The notes under the pieces are model-generated. The model was not told the origin of the DNA. It saw only the letters and a program-made list of their open reading frames with translations, and ran no database searches. Positions 50,818 to 59,802 of a DNA stretch of 64,000 nucleotides are shown here, piece by piece. Every line of letters begins with the position of its first letter. Position 1 is the stretch's first letter. Source of the DNA: Leptospira idonii (GTDB taxonomy: Bacteria; Spirochaetota; Leptospiria; Leptospirales; Leptospiraceae); NCBI RefSeq assembly GCF_004770995.1, contig NZ_RQHW01000016.1:62001-126000 (forward strand). The letters are read 5' to 3'. The position numbers and the translations under genes were made by a program.

Positions 50818-53070
50818 TCAACCAAAATACTTATGAATCAGCATGGACCGATGAATGTCCTTCAAAACCGCAGATCCGGTAACACTCATAGTCTGACGCA
50901 ATTCTTCCGAGTAACGATTCAATAAAAATCGAATCCCGGAACTGTCTCCTCCCACAAGGGAGATCGCCACAGGTCTGCCGACCAAAACAGCATCGGCACC
51001 TAACGCAAGCATACGAAATACATCCATACCGGAACGAATTCCTCCGTCTACCAAGAGAGGAATTTTTCCTTTCGCCAGTTCCGCGATTTTAGGAAGCACT
51101 CTCGCCGTCCCTGGCATACCATCTAAAACTCTTCCTCCATGATTGGAAACAACAATTGCATCGAATTTAGCATCCATCGCTAGTTTAGCATCTTCTAAAC
51201 TCATGATTCCTTTCAGAATGAATGGAAGTTTTACTTTCTCTCGTACTTTTACGAGGGATTCCAAGGAACGAGAGATACTGGAAAGATTTTTTGCCGTCAT
51301 CGTTTTGAAATTGACCGCATCAATATCCATCCCTACGGCAAAGATCCCTGCTTCTTCCGCTTCTTGTAGTCTTTCTATCAGAAGTTTTTCGTCAGACCTA
51401 GGCTTACAAATTAAGATTCCTCTCCCGTCCGATTTGCGGATAGCTTCGATCATCACTTTATATTTTTCTGGACTGGCACCATCGCCTAACCAAGCAATGG
51501 AACCGTTCTCTGCAAAAGATTTAGTAACTTGATTTGCGTAATCGGCATCCGTCATCACGAAATTCATATTCGTTCCCACACCTGTCATAGGTGCGGACAT
51601 GATAGGTGTGGAAAGAGCCAAACCCAAAAAGTTGGTTTCTACTTTAGGAAGAACATGATCTCGTATATATTTAGGAACGATTTGGTATTCTTGAAGAGAG
51701 GTATAATTGTCTTGGAAAGTTTCCATCCGCCCCACTCCTCCCATTCCAGGGATTCCTGAAGCACAGTTCACTCCGTCACAAACTTTACATACCCAGCAGA
51801 TATCTTTTCCGAATCTCTGCCTGGCTTGGTCGTTGATTTCTTTTTCGCTGACGGAAAAAACCTCATCCACTTCGAAACGAACGACTTGTTTTACTTTTTC
51901 GAAAATCAGTTCCGCATCTTTCAAATTGTCCGCAGTGATGATTACGTGTCCCGATTTATCGATGTTATTTGTAGGTTCTTTGATGATATCGCCCGGCTTC
52001 GATTGGAGGAAAATTTCACTCACTCCGTCGATCTTTTTGGCTTCTTCCGTTCCTGAAATTTGGATGAGTTTGCCGGGTTTGGAAAGTAAAGACCTTTCTA
52101 TGGAAATACGATTTAAAACAGGTTCCAAATTGTCCGGAGTTTCTCCTAGTGCGATGAGAAGCGCAGCACGATTCAAATTGACTCCGGTTGACAACGGATA
52201 GGTGAAAGCGGACATAAAACCGCCCGACAATCGGGCAGCGATCTCTCCGATCATCACACCTTTCGGAGTGACTTTGATGTCTCCTTTTCCTGCGCCCAGA
52301 TGAATTCCAAGCGCTCTCATACCGCCTGACATCACTTTTTCGACTTCCTCTAAAACTTGAGGAGACAACGCGGAAGGCATATTATGCCCCACTTCGATAA
52401 AAAAAGGTTCTCTTTCTATGATGCGATCCGCAATACCTGTCATTCGGATTTGACCTTGGAACGCCAAAGCATCTACGGAAAGTTCCGGCCCTTCCATATA
52501 TTCCTCTAAAATCAATTCTCCAGTAGGGCAGAATTTTTTCGCATGGCGAAACGCATGAGGAATTTCATCTTTATGATTCACTTTAATCACTCCTCTGGCA
52601 CCCATATTGTCCGCAGGCTTCATTACCAAAGGAAAAGTCAAAGAATCGAGAGCATCTTTCGCATCTTGCAAAGACCAAACAGGAGCAAACCGAGGGATAG
52701 GAAGACCGTGTTCTTTCAAACGCTGTCTCATTTTAACTTTGTTAGATGCAGCTTCCGCATCCACAAAACGAATTCCCGGAAGGCCGAGTGCGGAAGCCAC
52801 TGCGGCGACAGTCATACTTGCGTCCGTTCCTGCGGTGATCACTCCATGGATGGGTTTTGTTTGGGAATATTTTTTAGACTCCCGAACCATTCCTTCCACA
52901 TCTTTCGTAGACATGACGATTTTTTCATCCGCAATCTGAAACCCGATGGAACTGGGATTCATATCCGCAACCAAGGTTTTCAACTTCATGGTCTTAGCAG
53001 TTTGAATGATAGGAACCTGCAAAAGTCCCCCGCCGATGATGAGTATTGTTTTATCTGCGACAGATTTCAA
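50818..53070 (-). CDS. ATP-grasp / FMN-dependent alpha-hydroxy-acid dehydrogenase fusion
   Basis: This is a 750-aa two-enzyme fusion. Residues about 1-400 form an ATP-grasp ligase like carbamoyl-phosphate/PurK types (PADNMGARGVIKV, LILEEYMEGPELSVDA, GEIAARLSGGFM). At 425-436 there is CWVCKVCDGVNC, a four-Cys motif, then a FMN TIM barrel (VVSNHGGRVLDGMPG with the catalytic His, LLVDGGIRSGMDVFRML, GADAVLVGRP). The barrel half with the Cys motif and GIPGMGGVG resembles a clostridial alpha-hydroxy-acid-oxidising family. The product is unknown. It overlaps mnmA by four bases. Confidence 0.85.
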   Translation of the reverse strand: MKSVADKTILIIGGGLLQVPIIQTAKTMKLKTLVADMNPSSIGFQIADEKIVMSTKDVEGMVRESKKYSQTKPIHGVITAGTDASMTVAAVASALGLPGIRFVDAEAASNKVKMRQRLKEHGLPIPRFAPVWSLQDAKDALDSLTFPLVMKPADNMGARGVIKVNHKDEIPHAFRHAKKFCPTGELILEEYMEGPELSVDALAFQGQIRMTGIADRIIEREPFFIEVGHNMPSALSPQVLEEVEKVMSGGMRALGIHLGAGKGDIKVTPKGVMIGEIAARLSGGFMSAFTYPLSTGVNLNRAALLIALGETPDNLEPVLNRISIERSLLSKPGKLIQISGTEEAKKIDGVSEIFLQSKPGDIIKEPTNNIDKSGHVIITADNLKDAELIFEKVKQVVRFEVDEVFSVSEKEINDQARQRFGKDICWVCKVCDGVNCASGIPGMGGVGRMETFQDNYTSLQEYQIVPKYIRDHVLPKVETNFLGLALSTPIMSAPMTGVGTNMNFVMTDADYANQVTKSFAENGSIAWLGDGASPEKYKVMIEAIRKSDGRGILICKPRSDEKLLIERLQEAEEAGIFAVGMDIDAVNFKTMTAKNLSSISRSLESLVKVREKVKLPFILKGIMSLEDAKLAMDAKFDAIVVSNHGGRVLDGMPGTARVLPKIAELAKGKIPLLVDGGIRSGMDVFRMLALGADAVLVGRPVAISLVGGDSSGIRFLLNRYSEELRQTMSVTGSAVLKDIHRSMLIHKYFG

Positions 53071-54224
53071 ACGGTAGTTTCCAAAGGAATTTTTTCAAGA
53101 TCGGAATTTAAGATTCTTTTTTTCAATTGAATGGAACCCTTTCGAATGATTCCTCCAGCAAGAAGATAATCTCCATCGGTAGGATAAAAAGTGGCGGATT
53201 GTCCGGGAGTGACGCTTTTTACGTCTTCCAGAAAACGAACACTCCAAGTGTCTCCTTGGTTCGTTACGGAGCATAATACCGGTTTACTGCGATAACGAAT
53301 TTGAACTTTCATATCTACAGTTTCTCCGATTTCCATAGGAGCTTGTGCTTGGTATGTGATTTCTTCCAATACGAAAGAATCGGAAAAGGTTTCTTCATCC
53401 TCTCCCAATACAACGGTTCCGTCATCTTCGATCGAAATTACATAAAGAGGATTTTTCCAAGAGATTCCCAAACCTTTTCTTTGGCCTATGGTAAAACCTT
53501 CTTTGCCGGTGTGTTTGCCTATGATTTGTCCGGAAAGAAGTTTGAAAAAACCGGGAGTGAACTCGACTCCTTTTTTTCTTAAAAAACTTCTGTAGTCATT
53601 TTCAGGAATAAAACAAATTTCTTGAGACTCTGGTTTTTCCGCCACGGGAAGGCCCATTCGTTTTGCGATTTCACGAACTTCGGACTTATCCATTTCACCT
53701 AACGGAAATACTGTGTTTTTAATGTTTTCTTGGGAAAGGCCATACAGATAGTACGCCTGATTTTTTTTCATATCGACTGCGTTACGAATCGCGTATCTTC
53801 CGTCTTTTTCGAAAACTCTTGCGTAATGGCCGGTAGCGATTTTGGAAATTCCCAAAATTTTGGCTTGTTCGAAAAGAGCACCAAACTTAACGAAGGTGTT
53901 ACACTCTACGCAAGGATTGGGAGTTCGTCCGTCCTTATAATCTTCGATGAAACGATTGATGACTCTCTCTCCGAATACCTTTTCCATTTTGATCACATAA
54001 AAAGGAATATTCAAAGAAAGTCCCACATCCCTCGCATCTCGGATGTCTTCCGGAGAACAACATGACTTTTTCGTAACATCGCAGGCGGGAGCTTCGTATT
54101 CCCAGGTACGTAAGTTAACACCAATTACATCATAACCTTGTTCCATAAGGAGTCCTGCTGCGACAGCACTGTCGACCCCTCCGCTCATAGCGACTATAAT
54201 CTTTTCTTTTTGGCTCACACTCAT
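53067..54224 (-). CDS. mnmA: tRNA-uridine 2-sulfurtransferase MnmA
   Basis: This 385-aa protein has the PP-loop VAMSGGVDSAVAAGLL, the catalytic Cys in TPNPCVECN and the second in SQEICFIPENDYRSFL; HTGKEGFTIGQRKGLGI is also typical. It thiolates U34 of tRNA-Lys, -Glu and -Gln. The length matches the family. The start is four bases after the upstream protease-like gene stop and the end overlaps the fusion gene, so it sits in the middle of a long operon. Confidence 0.96.
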   Translation of the reverse strand: MSVSQKEKIIVAMSGGVDSAVAAGLLMEQGYDVIGVNLRTWEYEAPACDVTKKSCCSPEDIRDARDVGLSLNIPFYVIKMEKVFGERVINRFIEDYKDGRTPNPCVECNTFVKFGALFEQAKILGISKIATGHYARVFEKDGRYAIRNAVDMKKNQAYYLYGLSQENIKNTVFPLGEMDKSEVREIAKRMGLPVAEKPESQEICFIPENDYRSFLRKKGVEFTPGFFKLLSGQIIGKHTGKEGFTIGQRKGLGISWKNPLYVISIEDDGTVVLGEDEETFSDSFVLEEITYQAQAPMEIGETVDMKVQIRYRSKPVLCSVTNQGDTWSVRFLEDVKSVTPGQSATFYPTDGDYLLAGGIIRKGSIQLKKRILNSDLEKIPLETTV

Positions 54225-54228
54225 TGGA

Positions 54229-55140
54229 CTAGGGAGAAAAAACAGCGATTCGATTTCTTGAGAAATCCCAAAACAAAGGACGCTTTCTCAAAATGCTCAA
54301 ACCGACCACCCAAACATCTCCCCTATCCTTTTCCCTTGGCAAAAGGAAATTCTCAAGTGAAATTCCGGTCAAAAGGTGAATGTCAGAATATTCCTGGAAC
54401 ACTCCCGAATTTGTGGCCAACCCCAAACTTTCTTCCGTATGGAAAAGTTCCGCTTCTTTACGGCGATTTCCCGCCAGAATCACAGTCTCTTTTCGCAAAA
54501 ATTCGAACTTCTCATCGGTTTCCTTAGGAAGGATGCAAAAACTGGATCCGGTATCCAAAAGACCATATTCGTATTGTTTTCCCAAAAATCGAAAGGTCAC
54601 TGCCGCATAAGCCCCCAATCTCTTGGTGACTAGAGTTTTCAGGGAAGTGGAAAGATACGCCTGGGGCCTTTCGCAAAAAACGGAAGAATGATGAAAAACG
54701 TATAGATCCTCACCTGACCACCAAATACATGTTTCACGAAAAAAATCGAGACCTACGATTCCTTTCATCTCATCCGGAATGATTCCTTTTTTGACCGAGA
54801 AAGGATAACGGTTTCCGCTCCAAATTAATTCCTGCGGAGCCTGGGAAACGGAAGAATCGGGAGTGCCGGATAAAAAACTGACATCGGAGCCTGTATCCCA
54901 CAACAAAGCCAAAGGATTTCCGGAAGAAGCTTCCGTAAATCCGTGCAATAGAAGATGGGACTCTTTGTCTTCCACACGAAACTTCCCTATCCATTTTTGA
55001 TCGAAAGGTAGTTTTTGGGAAAAAGAAGAAAGAGGCTCCTTATCTTTAGAAACAGAAGGAGATTTGATTTCTTTACCGCATCCGATGTTGGCTGCGAAAA
55101 TAAAGAGGAGGAAAAGTTTTAAACCAATTTTTTGATGCAA
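54229..55140 (-). CDS. lipoprotein with tandem aspartic-protease lobes
   Basis: This 303-aa predicted lipoprotein (signal ending AANIGC, Cys21) has two copies of the aspartic-protease active-site motif: LLWDTGSDVSFLS (Asp82), then GIVGLDFFRE; and YGLLDTGSSFCILP (Asp196), then VWVVGLSILRKRP. The order D-T-G-S ... hydrophobic-G-L/x, twice in one chain, is the pepsin-like bilobed layout rather than a single retropepsin domain. If both Asp act together the protein would be an envelope-anchored acid protease. It overlaps the upstream 75-aa gene by 22 bases. Confidence 0.75.
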   Translation of the reverse strand: MHQKIGLKLFLLFIFAANIGCGKEIKSPSVSKDKEPLSSFSQKLPFDQKWIGKFRVEDKESHLLLHGFTEASSGNPLALLWDTGSDVSFLSGTPDSSVSQAPQELIWSGNRYPFSVKKGIIPDEMKGIVGLDFFRETCIWWSGEDLYVFHHSSVFCERPQAYLSTSLKTLVTKRLGAYAAVTFRFLGKQYEYGLLDTGSSFCILPKETDEKFEFLRKETVILAGNRRKEAELFHTEESLGLATNSGVFQEYSDIHLLTGISLENFLLPREKDRGDVWVVGLSILRKRPLFWDFSRNRIAVFSP

Positions 55141-55346
55141 TTTTGATTCGGGCAGCGGGAATAATCTACCACACAGTCCCTGTATTCGATTCCCGTTTTT
55201 TCTTCTCTGGATTTATATTCGATAAAACAAGAGTAAGGCTGAAAATTGAAAGACTTTAGCCCGAGAGCCCTGTCCCGAATCGATTCCAGAACGGAACTTT
55301 GTTTCTGTAGAGATAGATCGGAGAGGATGGGTGCTGCTTCTGCCAT
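55119..55346 (-). CDS. small hypothetical protein, 75 aa
   Basis: No family is recognised. The start has a strong GAGGAG shortly upstream. The N-terminus is acidic to neutral; the C-terminus has three Cys (DCVVDYSRCPNQNCIKK). It is located 22 bases after the GGDEF gene and overlaps the protease-like lipoprotein gene, so it is in the same operon. No signal peptide. The ribosome-binding site and tight packing support it as a gene. Confidence 0.65.
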   Translation of the reverse strand: MAEAAPILSDLSLQKQSSVLESIRDRALGLKSFNFQPYSCFIEYKSREEKTGIEYRDCVVDYSRCPNQNCIKKLV

Positions 55347-55368
55347 ACTCTCCTCATCGGCTTTTTTT

Positions 55369-56430
55369 TTATTCTTTAAAGCAAATTGTTCTGTTTCTAC
55401 CGGAATGTTTTGCTTGGTAGAGAGCCTTATCCGCTCTTTCGATCAAATCTTTATTGTTTCTATCTGTGTTGCGGAAAGTGGAAACTCCCACGGAAAGAGT
55501 CACCTTTAGATCGGTTCCATCGTTCGGATTTTTTACAACCATGGATTCCACAGCCTTTCGGATCTCTTCCCCTTTGGCGAAAGCTTCTTCTTCGGAAGCA
55601 CCAGGCATCACCAAACAAAATTCTTCTCCACCGTATCTCGCAGGAATGTGATGTCTTTGTGCCGCATGGATCAATTGTTTCGCCACTTCGATGAGAACCA
55701 CGTCTCCCGCTTGGTGTCCGTAAGTATCGTTGAAGACTTTGAATTTATCGACGTCGGTAAATAGTAACGCTAGTTTTGTGCCTTTTTTGCGGCACCGTTC
55801 CATTTCTTCTTTCAATTTGGTTTGGAAGTAGTGATGGATTTTCAAACCTGTCATCATATCTACGGTAGCAAGTTCATACAAACGAGCGTTATCTACCGCA
55901 ATTCCCGCCAAATTCGCAAGAGTGGTCATGAACTCTTTTTCATCTTCCAAAAATTCTTCGGAAGTCATCTTCTCTCCCAAAACCAAAAGACCGTTGACCT
56001 TGCCCTTCGCATTGAGAGGAACAAGGATCTCCGCACCCAATGTTCTGAGATAGTTTAGATCGGCTGAAGTTTTCAAAGAATCCACAAGCAGGATCTGCTC
56101 CATAGTGATCGCTTTCGGTTTTTCTTCGAAGTAATGAATGAGAGGAGTATCGATTTTAATTTCGTAATTATGATCTTCCGTAGTGAGTTCGAAACCTTTT
56201 GTGGATTGAGGCTCCAATTTAAACAAACCCAGATCGATCTCAGGCTCTAAATACATCGCAGCATGAAGAGTCTGTAACTGTGCTAAACAGATATTTAGGA
56301 TCGCATCAATCAGATATTTGTAATCAAGAGTAGAGTTAAGGGCTCTGGAAATCTCTAGAAGCTGTTTTTGATCGTAGATTTTTTTTTCGTAATGTTCGAA
56401 TACTATGTCTGTATTTTCTTTAAAGGACAA
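55369..56430 (-). CDS. GAF-GGDEF diguanylate cyclase
   Basis: This 353-aa cytosolic protein has an N-terminal GAF domain (about 25-185, with the ligand-type core AEILVPLNAKGKVNGLLVLG) and a GGDEF domain (about 190-350) with an intact active site ARYGGEEFCLV and DVDKFKVFNDTYGHQAGD. The inhibitory RxxD site five residues upstream is absent, so no product feedback is expected. It makes c-di-GMP from GTP in response to a small-molecule signal. Heads the minus-strand run that includes a PilZ-like protein. Confidence 0.93.
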   Translation of the reverse strand: MSFKENTDIVFEHYEKKIYDQKQLLEISRALNSTLDYKYLIDAILNICLAQLQTLHAAMYLEPEIDLGLFKLEPQSTKGFELTTEDHNYEIKIDTPLIHYFEEKPKAITMEQILLVDSLKTSADLNYLRTLGAEILVPLNAKGKVNGLLVLGEKMTSEEFLEDEKEFMTTLANLAGIAVDNARLYELATVDMMTGLKIHHYFQTKLKEEMERCRKKGTKLALLFTDVDKFKVFNDTYGHQAGDVVLIEVAKQLIHAAQRHHIPARYGGEEFCLVMPGASEEEAFAKGEEIRKAVESMVVKNPNDGTDLKVTLSVGVSTFRNTDRNNKDLIERADKALYQAKHSGRNRTICFKE

Positions 56431-56508
56431 AGCACACCGCCAAAGCTAGAGATTAACTATTTAAAAACACTGAAATCTAAGGCTCTGTAAAGTACGATTT
56501 TAATCGGG

Positions 56509-56525
56509 AGTATAATTTTTATACT
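56509..56525. promoter_or_regulatory. perfect palindrome between the GGDEF gene and tRNA-fMet
   Basis: AGTATAA-TTT-TTATACT is a 7+3+7 perfect inverted repeat 78 bases upstream of the GGDEF start. It contains TATAAT-like elements on both strands and may be a core promoter or operator. Confidence 0.45.
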
Positions 56526-56562
56526 ATTTGCAAGAAATACGAAAGATCACTTCATCAATAAC

Positions 56563-56591
56563 TTGACAAATTACTCGCCAATGAGACTGTG
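56563..56591 (+). promoter_or_regulatory. putative promoter of tRNA-fMet
   Basis: A consensus TTGACA lies at 56563-56568. With a 17-base spacer the -10 would be ACTGTG, a poor match, so only the -35 is convincing. The position 34 bases before the tRNA fits. Confidence 0.4.
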
Positions 56592-56597
56592 GTAATT

Positions 56598-56674
<77 letters not shown>

Positions 56675-56691
56675 CCGTTATCATCCTTCTT

Positions 56692-57489
56692 TTAATCCTT
56701 ACTTCCCAATTCTAAACTTCTTTTGGTGGCGGCAGTCACCGCATCCCGGACGGAAGACACAAATCCCCCTCTTTCCAGGGCATCCAAACCGTGGATGGTT
56801 GTTCCCCCGGGAGAAGTCACCCAGTTTCTCACTTCCATAGGGTGCAGATCTTTGTCCGATTCTTTCAGTTTTCGAAAATATTCCAAACTTCCGGAAATGG
56901 TTTCCATGGCCAAATCCAAGGATTGAGAATAAGAAAGTCCTTCCTTAAGACCGCCTTCAGCTAACGCATGTAAGAAGGTATAAACATAAGCCGGGCCGGA
57001 ACCGCTGAGTCCCGTGACTGCATCCATCAACCCCTCTTTGTCCAAAGAAACCACCACTCCCAAAGAAGCGAATAGATCGGAAATGACTCCGTCCAAAGAT
57101 TTGTCTCCGTAATATCCGATTGCCCCTCTTCCCACAACCAAAGGCAGATTGGGCATCAGCCTGGCCAACTTGGAACCTTTAGGAGCCTTCTCTTGCAAAA
57201 CGGAAATAGGAATGCCCGCAGCAATGGAAAGGAAGGATTTAGGTTTTTGAAACTCCCCCAAAACGGAAGCGATGTCTCCCGGCTTTACAGCCAGAATGAT
57301 GATGTCTGCACTTTCTTCCAGAGAGGCAATGCCGGATTTATAATCGATCCCTGGAATTTTAGATTTGGCAAAAGGATCAAACCCTGCCACGGAACCTTTG
57401 CCGGATGCATGTATCCCCAAAGCGATGGCGCCTCCCATCTTGCCGAGACCGACTACTCCCACCTTATATTTATTTGTTGTTTCCGCCAT
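56692..57489 (-). CDS. proC: pyrroline-5-carboxylate reductase ProC
   Basis: This 265-aa protein starts at the ATG at 57489 (GGAG nine bases upstream). Rossmann motif VGVVGLGKMGGAIALG; catalytic-region GLSGSGPAYVYTFLHALAEG; C-terminal signature VTSPGGTTIHGLDALE. It makes the last step of proline synthesis with NAD(P)H. It overlaps the yggS gene by 20 bases, a common bacterial pairing. Confidence 0.95.
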   Translation of the reverse strand: MAETTNKYKVGVVGLGKMGGAIALGIHASGKGSVAGFDPFAKSKIPGIDYKSGIASLEESADIIILAVKPGDIASVLGEFQKPKSFLSIAAGIPISVLQEKAPKGSKLARLMPNLPLVVGRGAIGYYGDKSLDGVISDLFASLGVVVSLDKEGLMDAVTGLSGSGPAYVYTFLHALAEGGLKEGLSYSQSLDLAMETISGSLEYFRKLKESDKDLHPMEVRNWVTSPGGTTIHGLDALERGGFVSSVRDAVTAATKRSLELGSKD

Positions 57490-58162
57490 AGGGTCTATCT
57501 CCAAAAATCAATGATCCGATTCTTAAATAATCCGAGTCTTCTTCCATCGCCAAGTCAAAATCTCCGCTCATTCCCATAGAAAGTTTTTTGTCCGGAAAAA
57601 ATTCCTTACGAATCGAATTCAAATTACGAAAGGCAAGAATGGTTCTTTCCCGATCTCCGTCGGACGGACCCATTCCCATAAAACCTTCCCATACACAGAA
57701 TTCGTTTTGAAGAGACTCCAATTCCTTTTTTTTAGAAAGGATTTCTTCCGTTGAGATTCCGTTTTTGGAGCTCTCTTCCGTAAGATTGCATTGTAAAAAA
57801 TAACGAATTAGTTTTTTCTCTTTTTCCGCTCTTTTAAGAAGTTCCTTCAAAGTGGAAAAAGAACCCACTCCGTGGGTGAATTGAAACACACCGAATAACT
57901 TGCGCAAGGTTCCTGTTTGAACGGGACCGATATGATGCAACTGTACGGATTGTACTGCATCGGGAAACTCTTCTCTCAATTTTGTGAATTTTTCGATCGC
58001 CTCGGGAATATAATTTTCCCCGAAGGCACGAATCCCGCCCAAATACCCTTCCCGAATCACTTCGTAAGGTTTGGTTTTGGAGACCGCTATGAGTTCGAAA
58101 GTTTTTTCCGAGAACCGGGACTGGATGGATCGGAAAAGGTTTTGGTAAGATTCTCCGTACAA
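57470..58162 (-). CDS. yggS: PLP homeostasis protein YggS/ProSC
   Basis: This 230-aa PLP-binding protein has the Lys in LIAVSKTKPYEVIREG, GENYIPEAIEKF, LHHIGPVQTGTLRK and the C-terminal MGMSGDFDLAMEEDSDYLRIGSLIFG-type segment. It has no enzymatic activity in the family; it buffers pyridoxal phosphate and affects amino-acid pools. It shares a transcript with proC. Confidence 0.94.
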   Translation of the reverse strand: MYGESYQNLFRSIQSRFSEKTFELIAVSKTKPYEVIREGYLGGIRAFGENYIPEAIEKFTKLREEFPDAVQSVQLHHIGPVQTGTLRKLFGVFQFTHGVGSFSTLKELLKRAEKEKKLIRYFLQCNLTEESSKNGISTEEILSKKKELESLQNEFCVWEGFMGMGPSDGDRERTILAFRNLNSIRKEFFPDKKLSMGMSGDFDLAMEEDSDYLRIGSLIFGDRPYGGNNK

Positions 58163-58168
58163 GTATAT

Positions 58169-58966
58169 CTAATTGGGACCGAGAGCTTTTTCCAGTTTAT
58201 CGATTCGTTTTTCGATTTCGGAAAATCTTTTTTCGTTCTTTTGATTTTGCAGGACGAATTTGGATTCCATCTCTCTGAAACGGGATTCGAAACCGGAATC
58301 TATGGAATGAAAACGGTTGGATCTTCGGTCGGAAGTTCTCGTTTTGGAAGAGTTCCACTTTTTTGAAGAAGAGTTGATGGATACCTTTTTGGAAGAAGGC
58401 TGCTTCTTCGCAGAATTCGTCTTAGGTGAATACGAAGGCTGATACACAATCGTATCTCTTTTGGAAGTTTTTTCCTTTAAGTTGGACTCTTTCGGAATTT
58501 TGTTCTTAGGAAGGTCGGAAACTGTGTATCCTTCTTTTTTTTCTTCAGGAATGTTCTCTCGAACTCCGGTCACTGTAGAAACTTCTTCCTTTTCGTTTCT
58601 AGCCGCAGTTGTAGTAGTTTCCTTTTTTTTGCCGGTGATCGAAACGGATTTATGATTGGAAGGTTTCTCCCAACTAGGCTCCATTTCTTCCAAGCTGGGA
58701 AGATTAGGAAGCTCCGTTTTCGGTTTTCCCTTTTCTTCCGTAGAAGCAGTTTCTTTTTCGGAAGATTCCTTCGTCAGTTCGGAAGGAGGACTCCAAGGTT
58801 TTTCCGCAATGGTTCGATCTTCCTTTTCAAAGGTATTCGACTTTCCGATCGTTTTGATTTTTTCGAGAATTTCAACTTTATAGATGATTGCGAAAACAAC
58901 AAAGGATAAAAGTAGAACTACCAAAATTGCAGTAGTGAAGATTTTTAAATTGTCCTGTCTGGCCAT
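58169..58966 (-). CDS. single-pass membrane protein, Lys/Ser/Thr-rich, 265 aa
   Basis: An N-terminal transmembrane helix (about 10-32, FTTAILVVLLLSFVVFAIIY) precedes a long disordered Lys/Glu/Ser/Thr-rich stretch and a C-terminal coiled coil (about 222-262, FREMESKFVLQNQKNEKRFS). No family is recognised. It is six bases upstream of yggS on the same strand and divergent from flaA. Confidence 0.75.
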   Translation of the reverse strand: MARQDNLKIFTTAILVVLLLSFVVFAIIYKVEILEKIKTIGKSNTFEKEDRTIAEKPWSPPSELTKESSEKETASTEEKGKPKTELPNLPSLEEMEPSWEKPSNHKSVSITGKKKETTTTAARNEKEEVSTVTGVRENIPEEKKEGYTVSDLPKNKIPKESNLKEKTSKRDTIVYQPSYSPKTNSAKKQPSSKKVSINSSSKKWNSSKTRTSDRRSNRFHSIDSGFESRFREMESKFVLQNQKNEKRFSEIEKRIDKLEKALGPN

Positions 58967-59046
58967 AGAAAAGACTTTACCCTTCTTTATTTTTACCGTT
59001 ACTAAAGTAGAGAATACACTCTTCCAGTGATTTAGAAAAGTTAGAA

Positions 59047-59802
59047 ATGAATCTGCCCGTAAAAAAAATACTTACTATTTTTCTTTTCAGCCTCTCTTTT
59101 TGCCTAGACCTCACAGGAGCACCGAGACCTTGGGACAGAGATGAGGAAGGCAGAGTCGAACGACTTTCCCAAGCGCTTCAGAACGAAAAAAACTATGTCC
59201 TATTTTTAGCGGAAGATTTCGAAGGAGAAAGACCTTGGGGTTTTTACCGCTCCGATTCTTTTTTGAATCAAACTGAATTCACTGCGGTTCTTCCCGATTC
59301 CTCCGCTTTCCCTAAAGAGAAAGAAGTTTTGAAAACCTCGGGTTATCCTGAAATACAAACACAAAGTTCCTTTCTCATCCAAACCTATATCGAAAACCCG
59401 AGAAGAGATCATTGGGACATTCGCCCCATTGAACCGTTGTTATTGCCATTGGGACTTCCTGTTCAAGCGATCGTATGGGTTTATTCGGAAGGACATCATC
59501 TCAATCTGGAACTTGTAGTGACCCAGAAAAAATCGAAAGAGATCATTCTGCCTTTGGGAGTTCTTAATTTTTTCGGATGGAGAAGATTGGAAGTTCCCAT
59601 CAACCTTCCCAAAGAGAATGCAAGGCTCATCCAATCTTTCTCATTGCCCGTCTCGGTAAAATCGTTTCGATTATCTTCCTTGCCCACTCAGAAAAGAGGA
59701 GCCTTCCATTTGTATTTCGATAATCTTTGTTTTCTTGTGGACACTTCCACATTCGTCTACCCCGGTGCGGAGATCCAAGACACCTGGGGAAACAAACGTT
59801 AA
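59047..59802 (+). CDS. FlaA-family flagellar filament sheath protein
   Basis: This 251-aa protein has a signal peptide (about 1-24, before APRPWD). FLAEDFEGERPW near the N-terminus, VQAIVWVYSEGHHLNLEL, LGVLNFFGWRRLEVPIN and HLYFDNLCFLVDT are the recognisable FlaA features (G-W-R in the middle, YFD near the end). FlaA sheathes the periplasmic flagellar filament of spirochaetes. It is the only flagellar gene in view and is directly followed by waaA with no gap; whether it is FlaA1, FlaA2 or a further paralogue cannot be decided. Confidence 0.85.
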   Translation: MNLPVKKILTIFLFSLSFCLDLTGAPRPWDRDEEGRVERLSQALQNEKNYVLFLAEDFEGERPWGFYRSDSFLNQTEFTAVLPDSSAFPKEKEVLKTSGYPEIQTQSSFLIQTYIENPRRDHWDIRPIEPLLLPLGLPVQAIVWVYSEGHHLNLELVVTQKKSKEIILPLGVLNFFGWRRLEVPINLPKENARLIQSFSLPVSVKSFRLSSLPTQKRGAFHLYFDNLCFLVDTSTFVYPGAEIQDTWGNKR

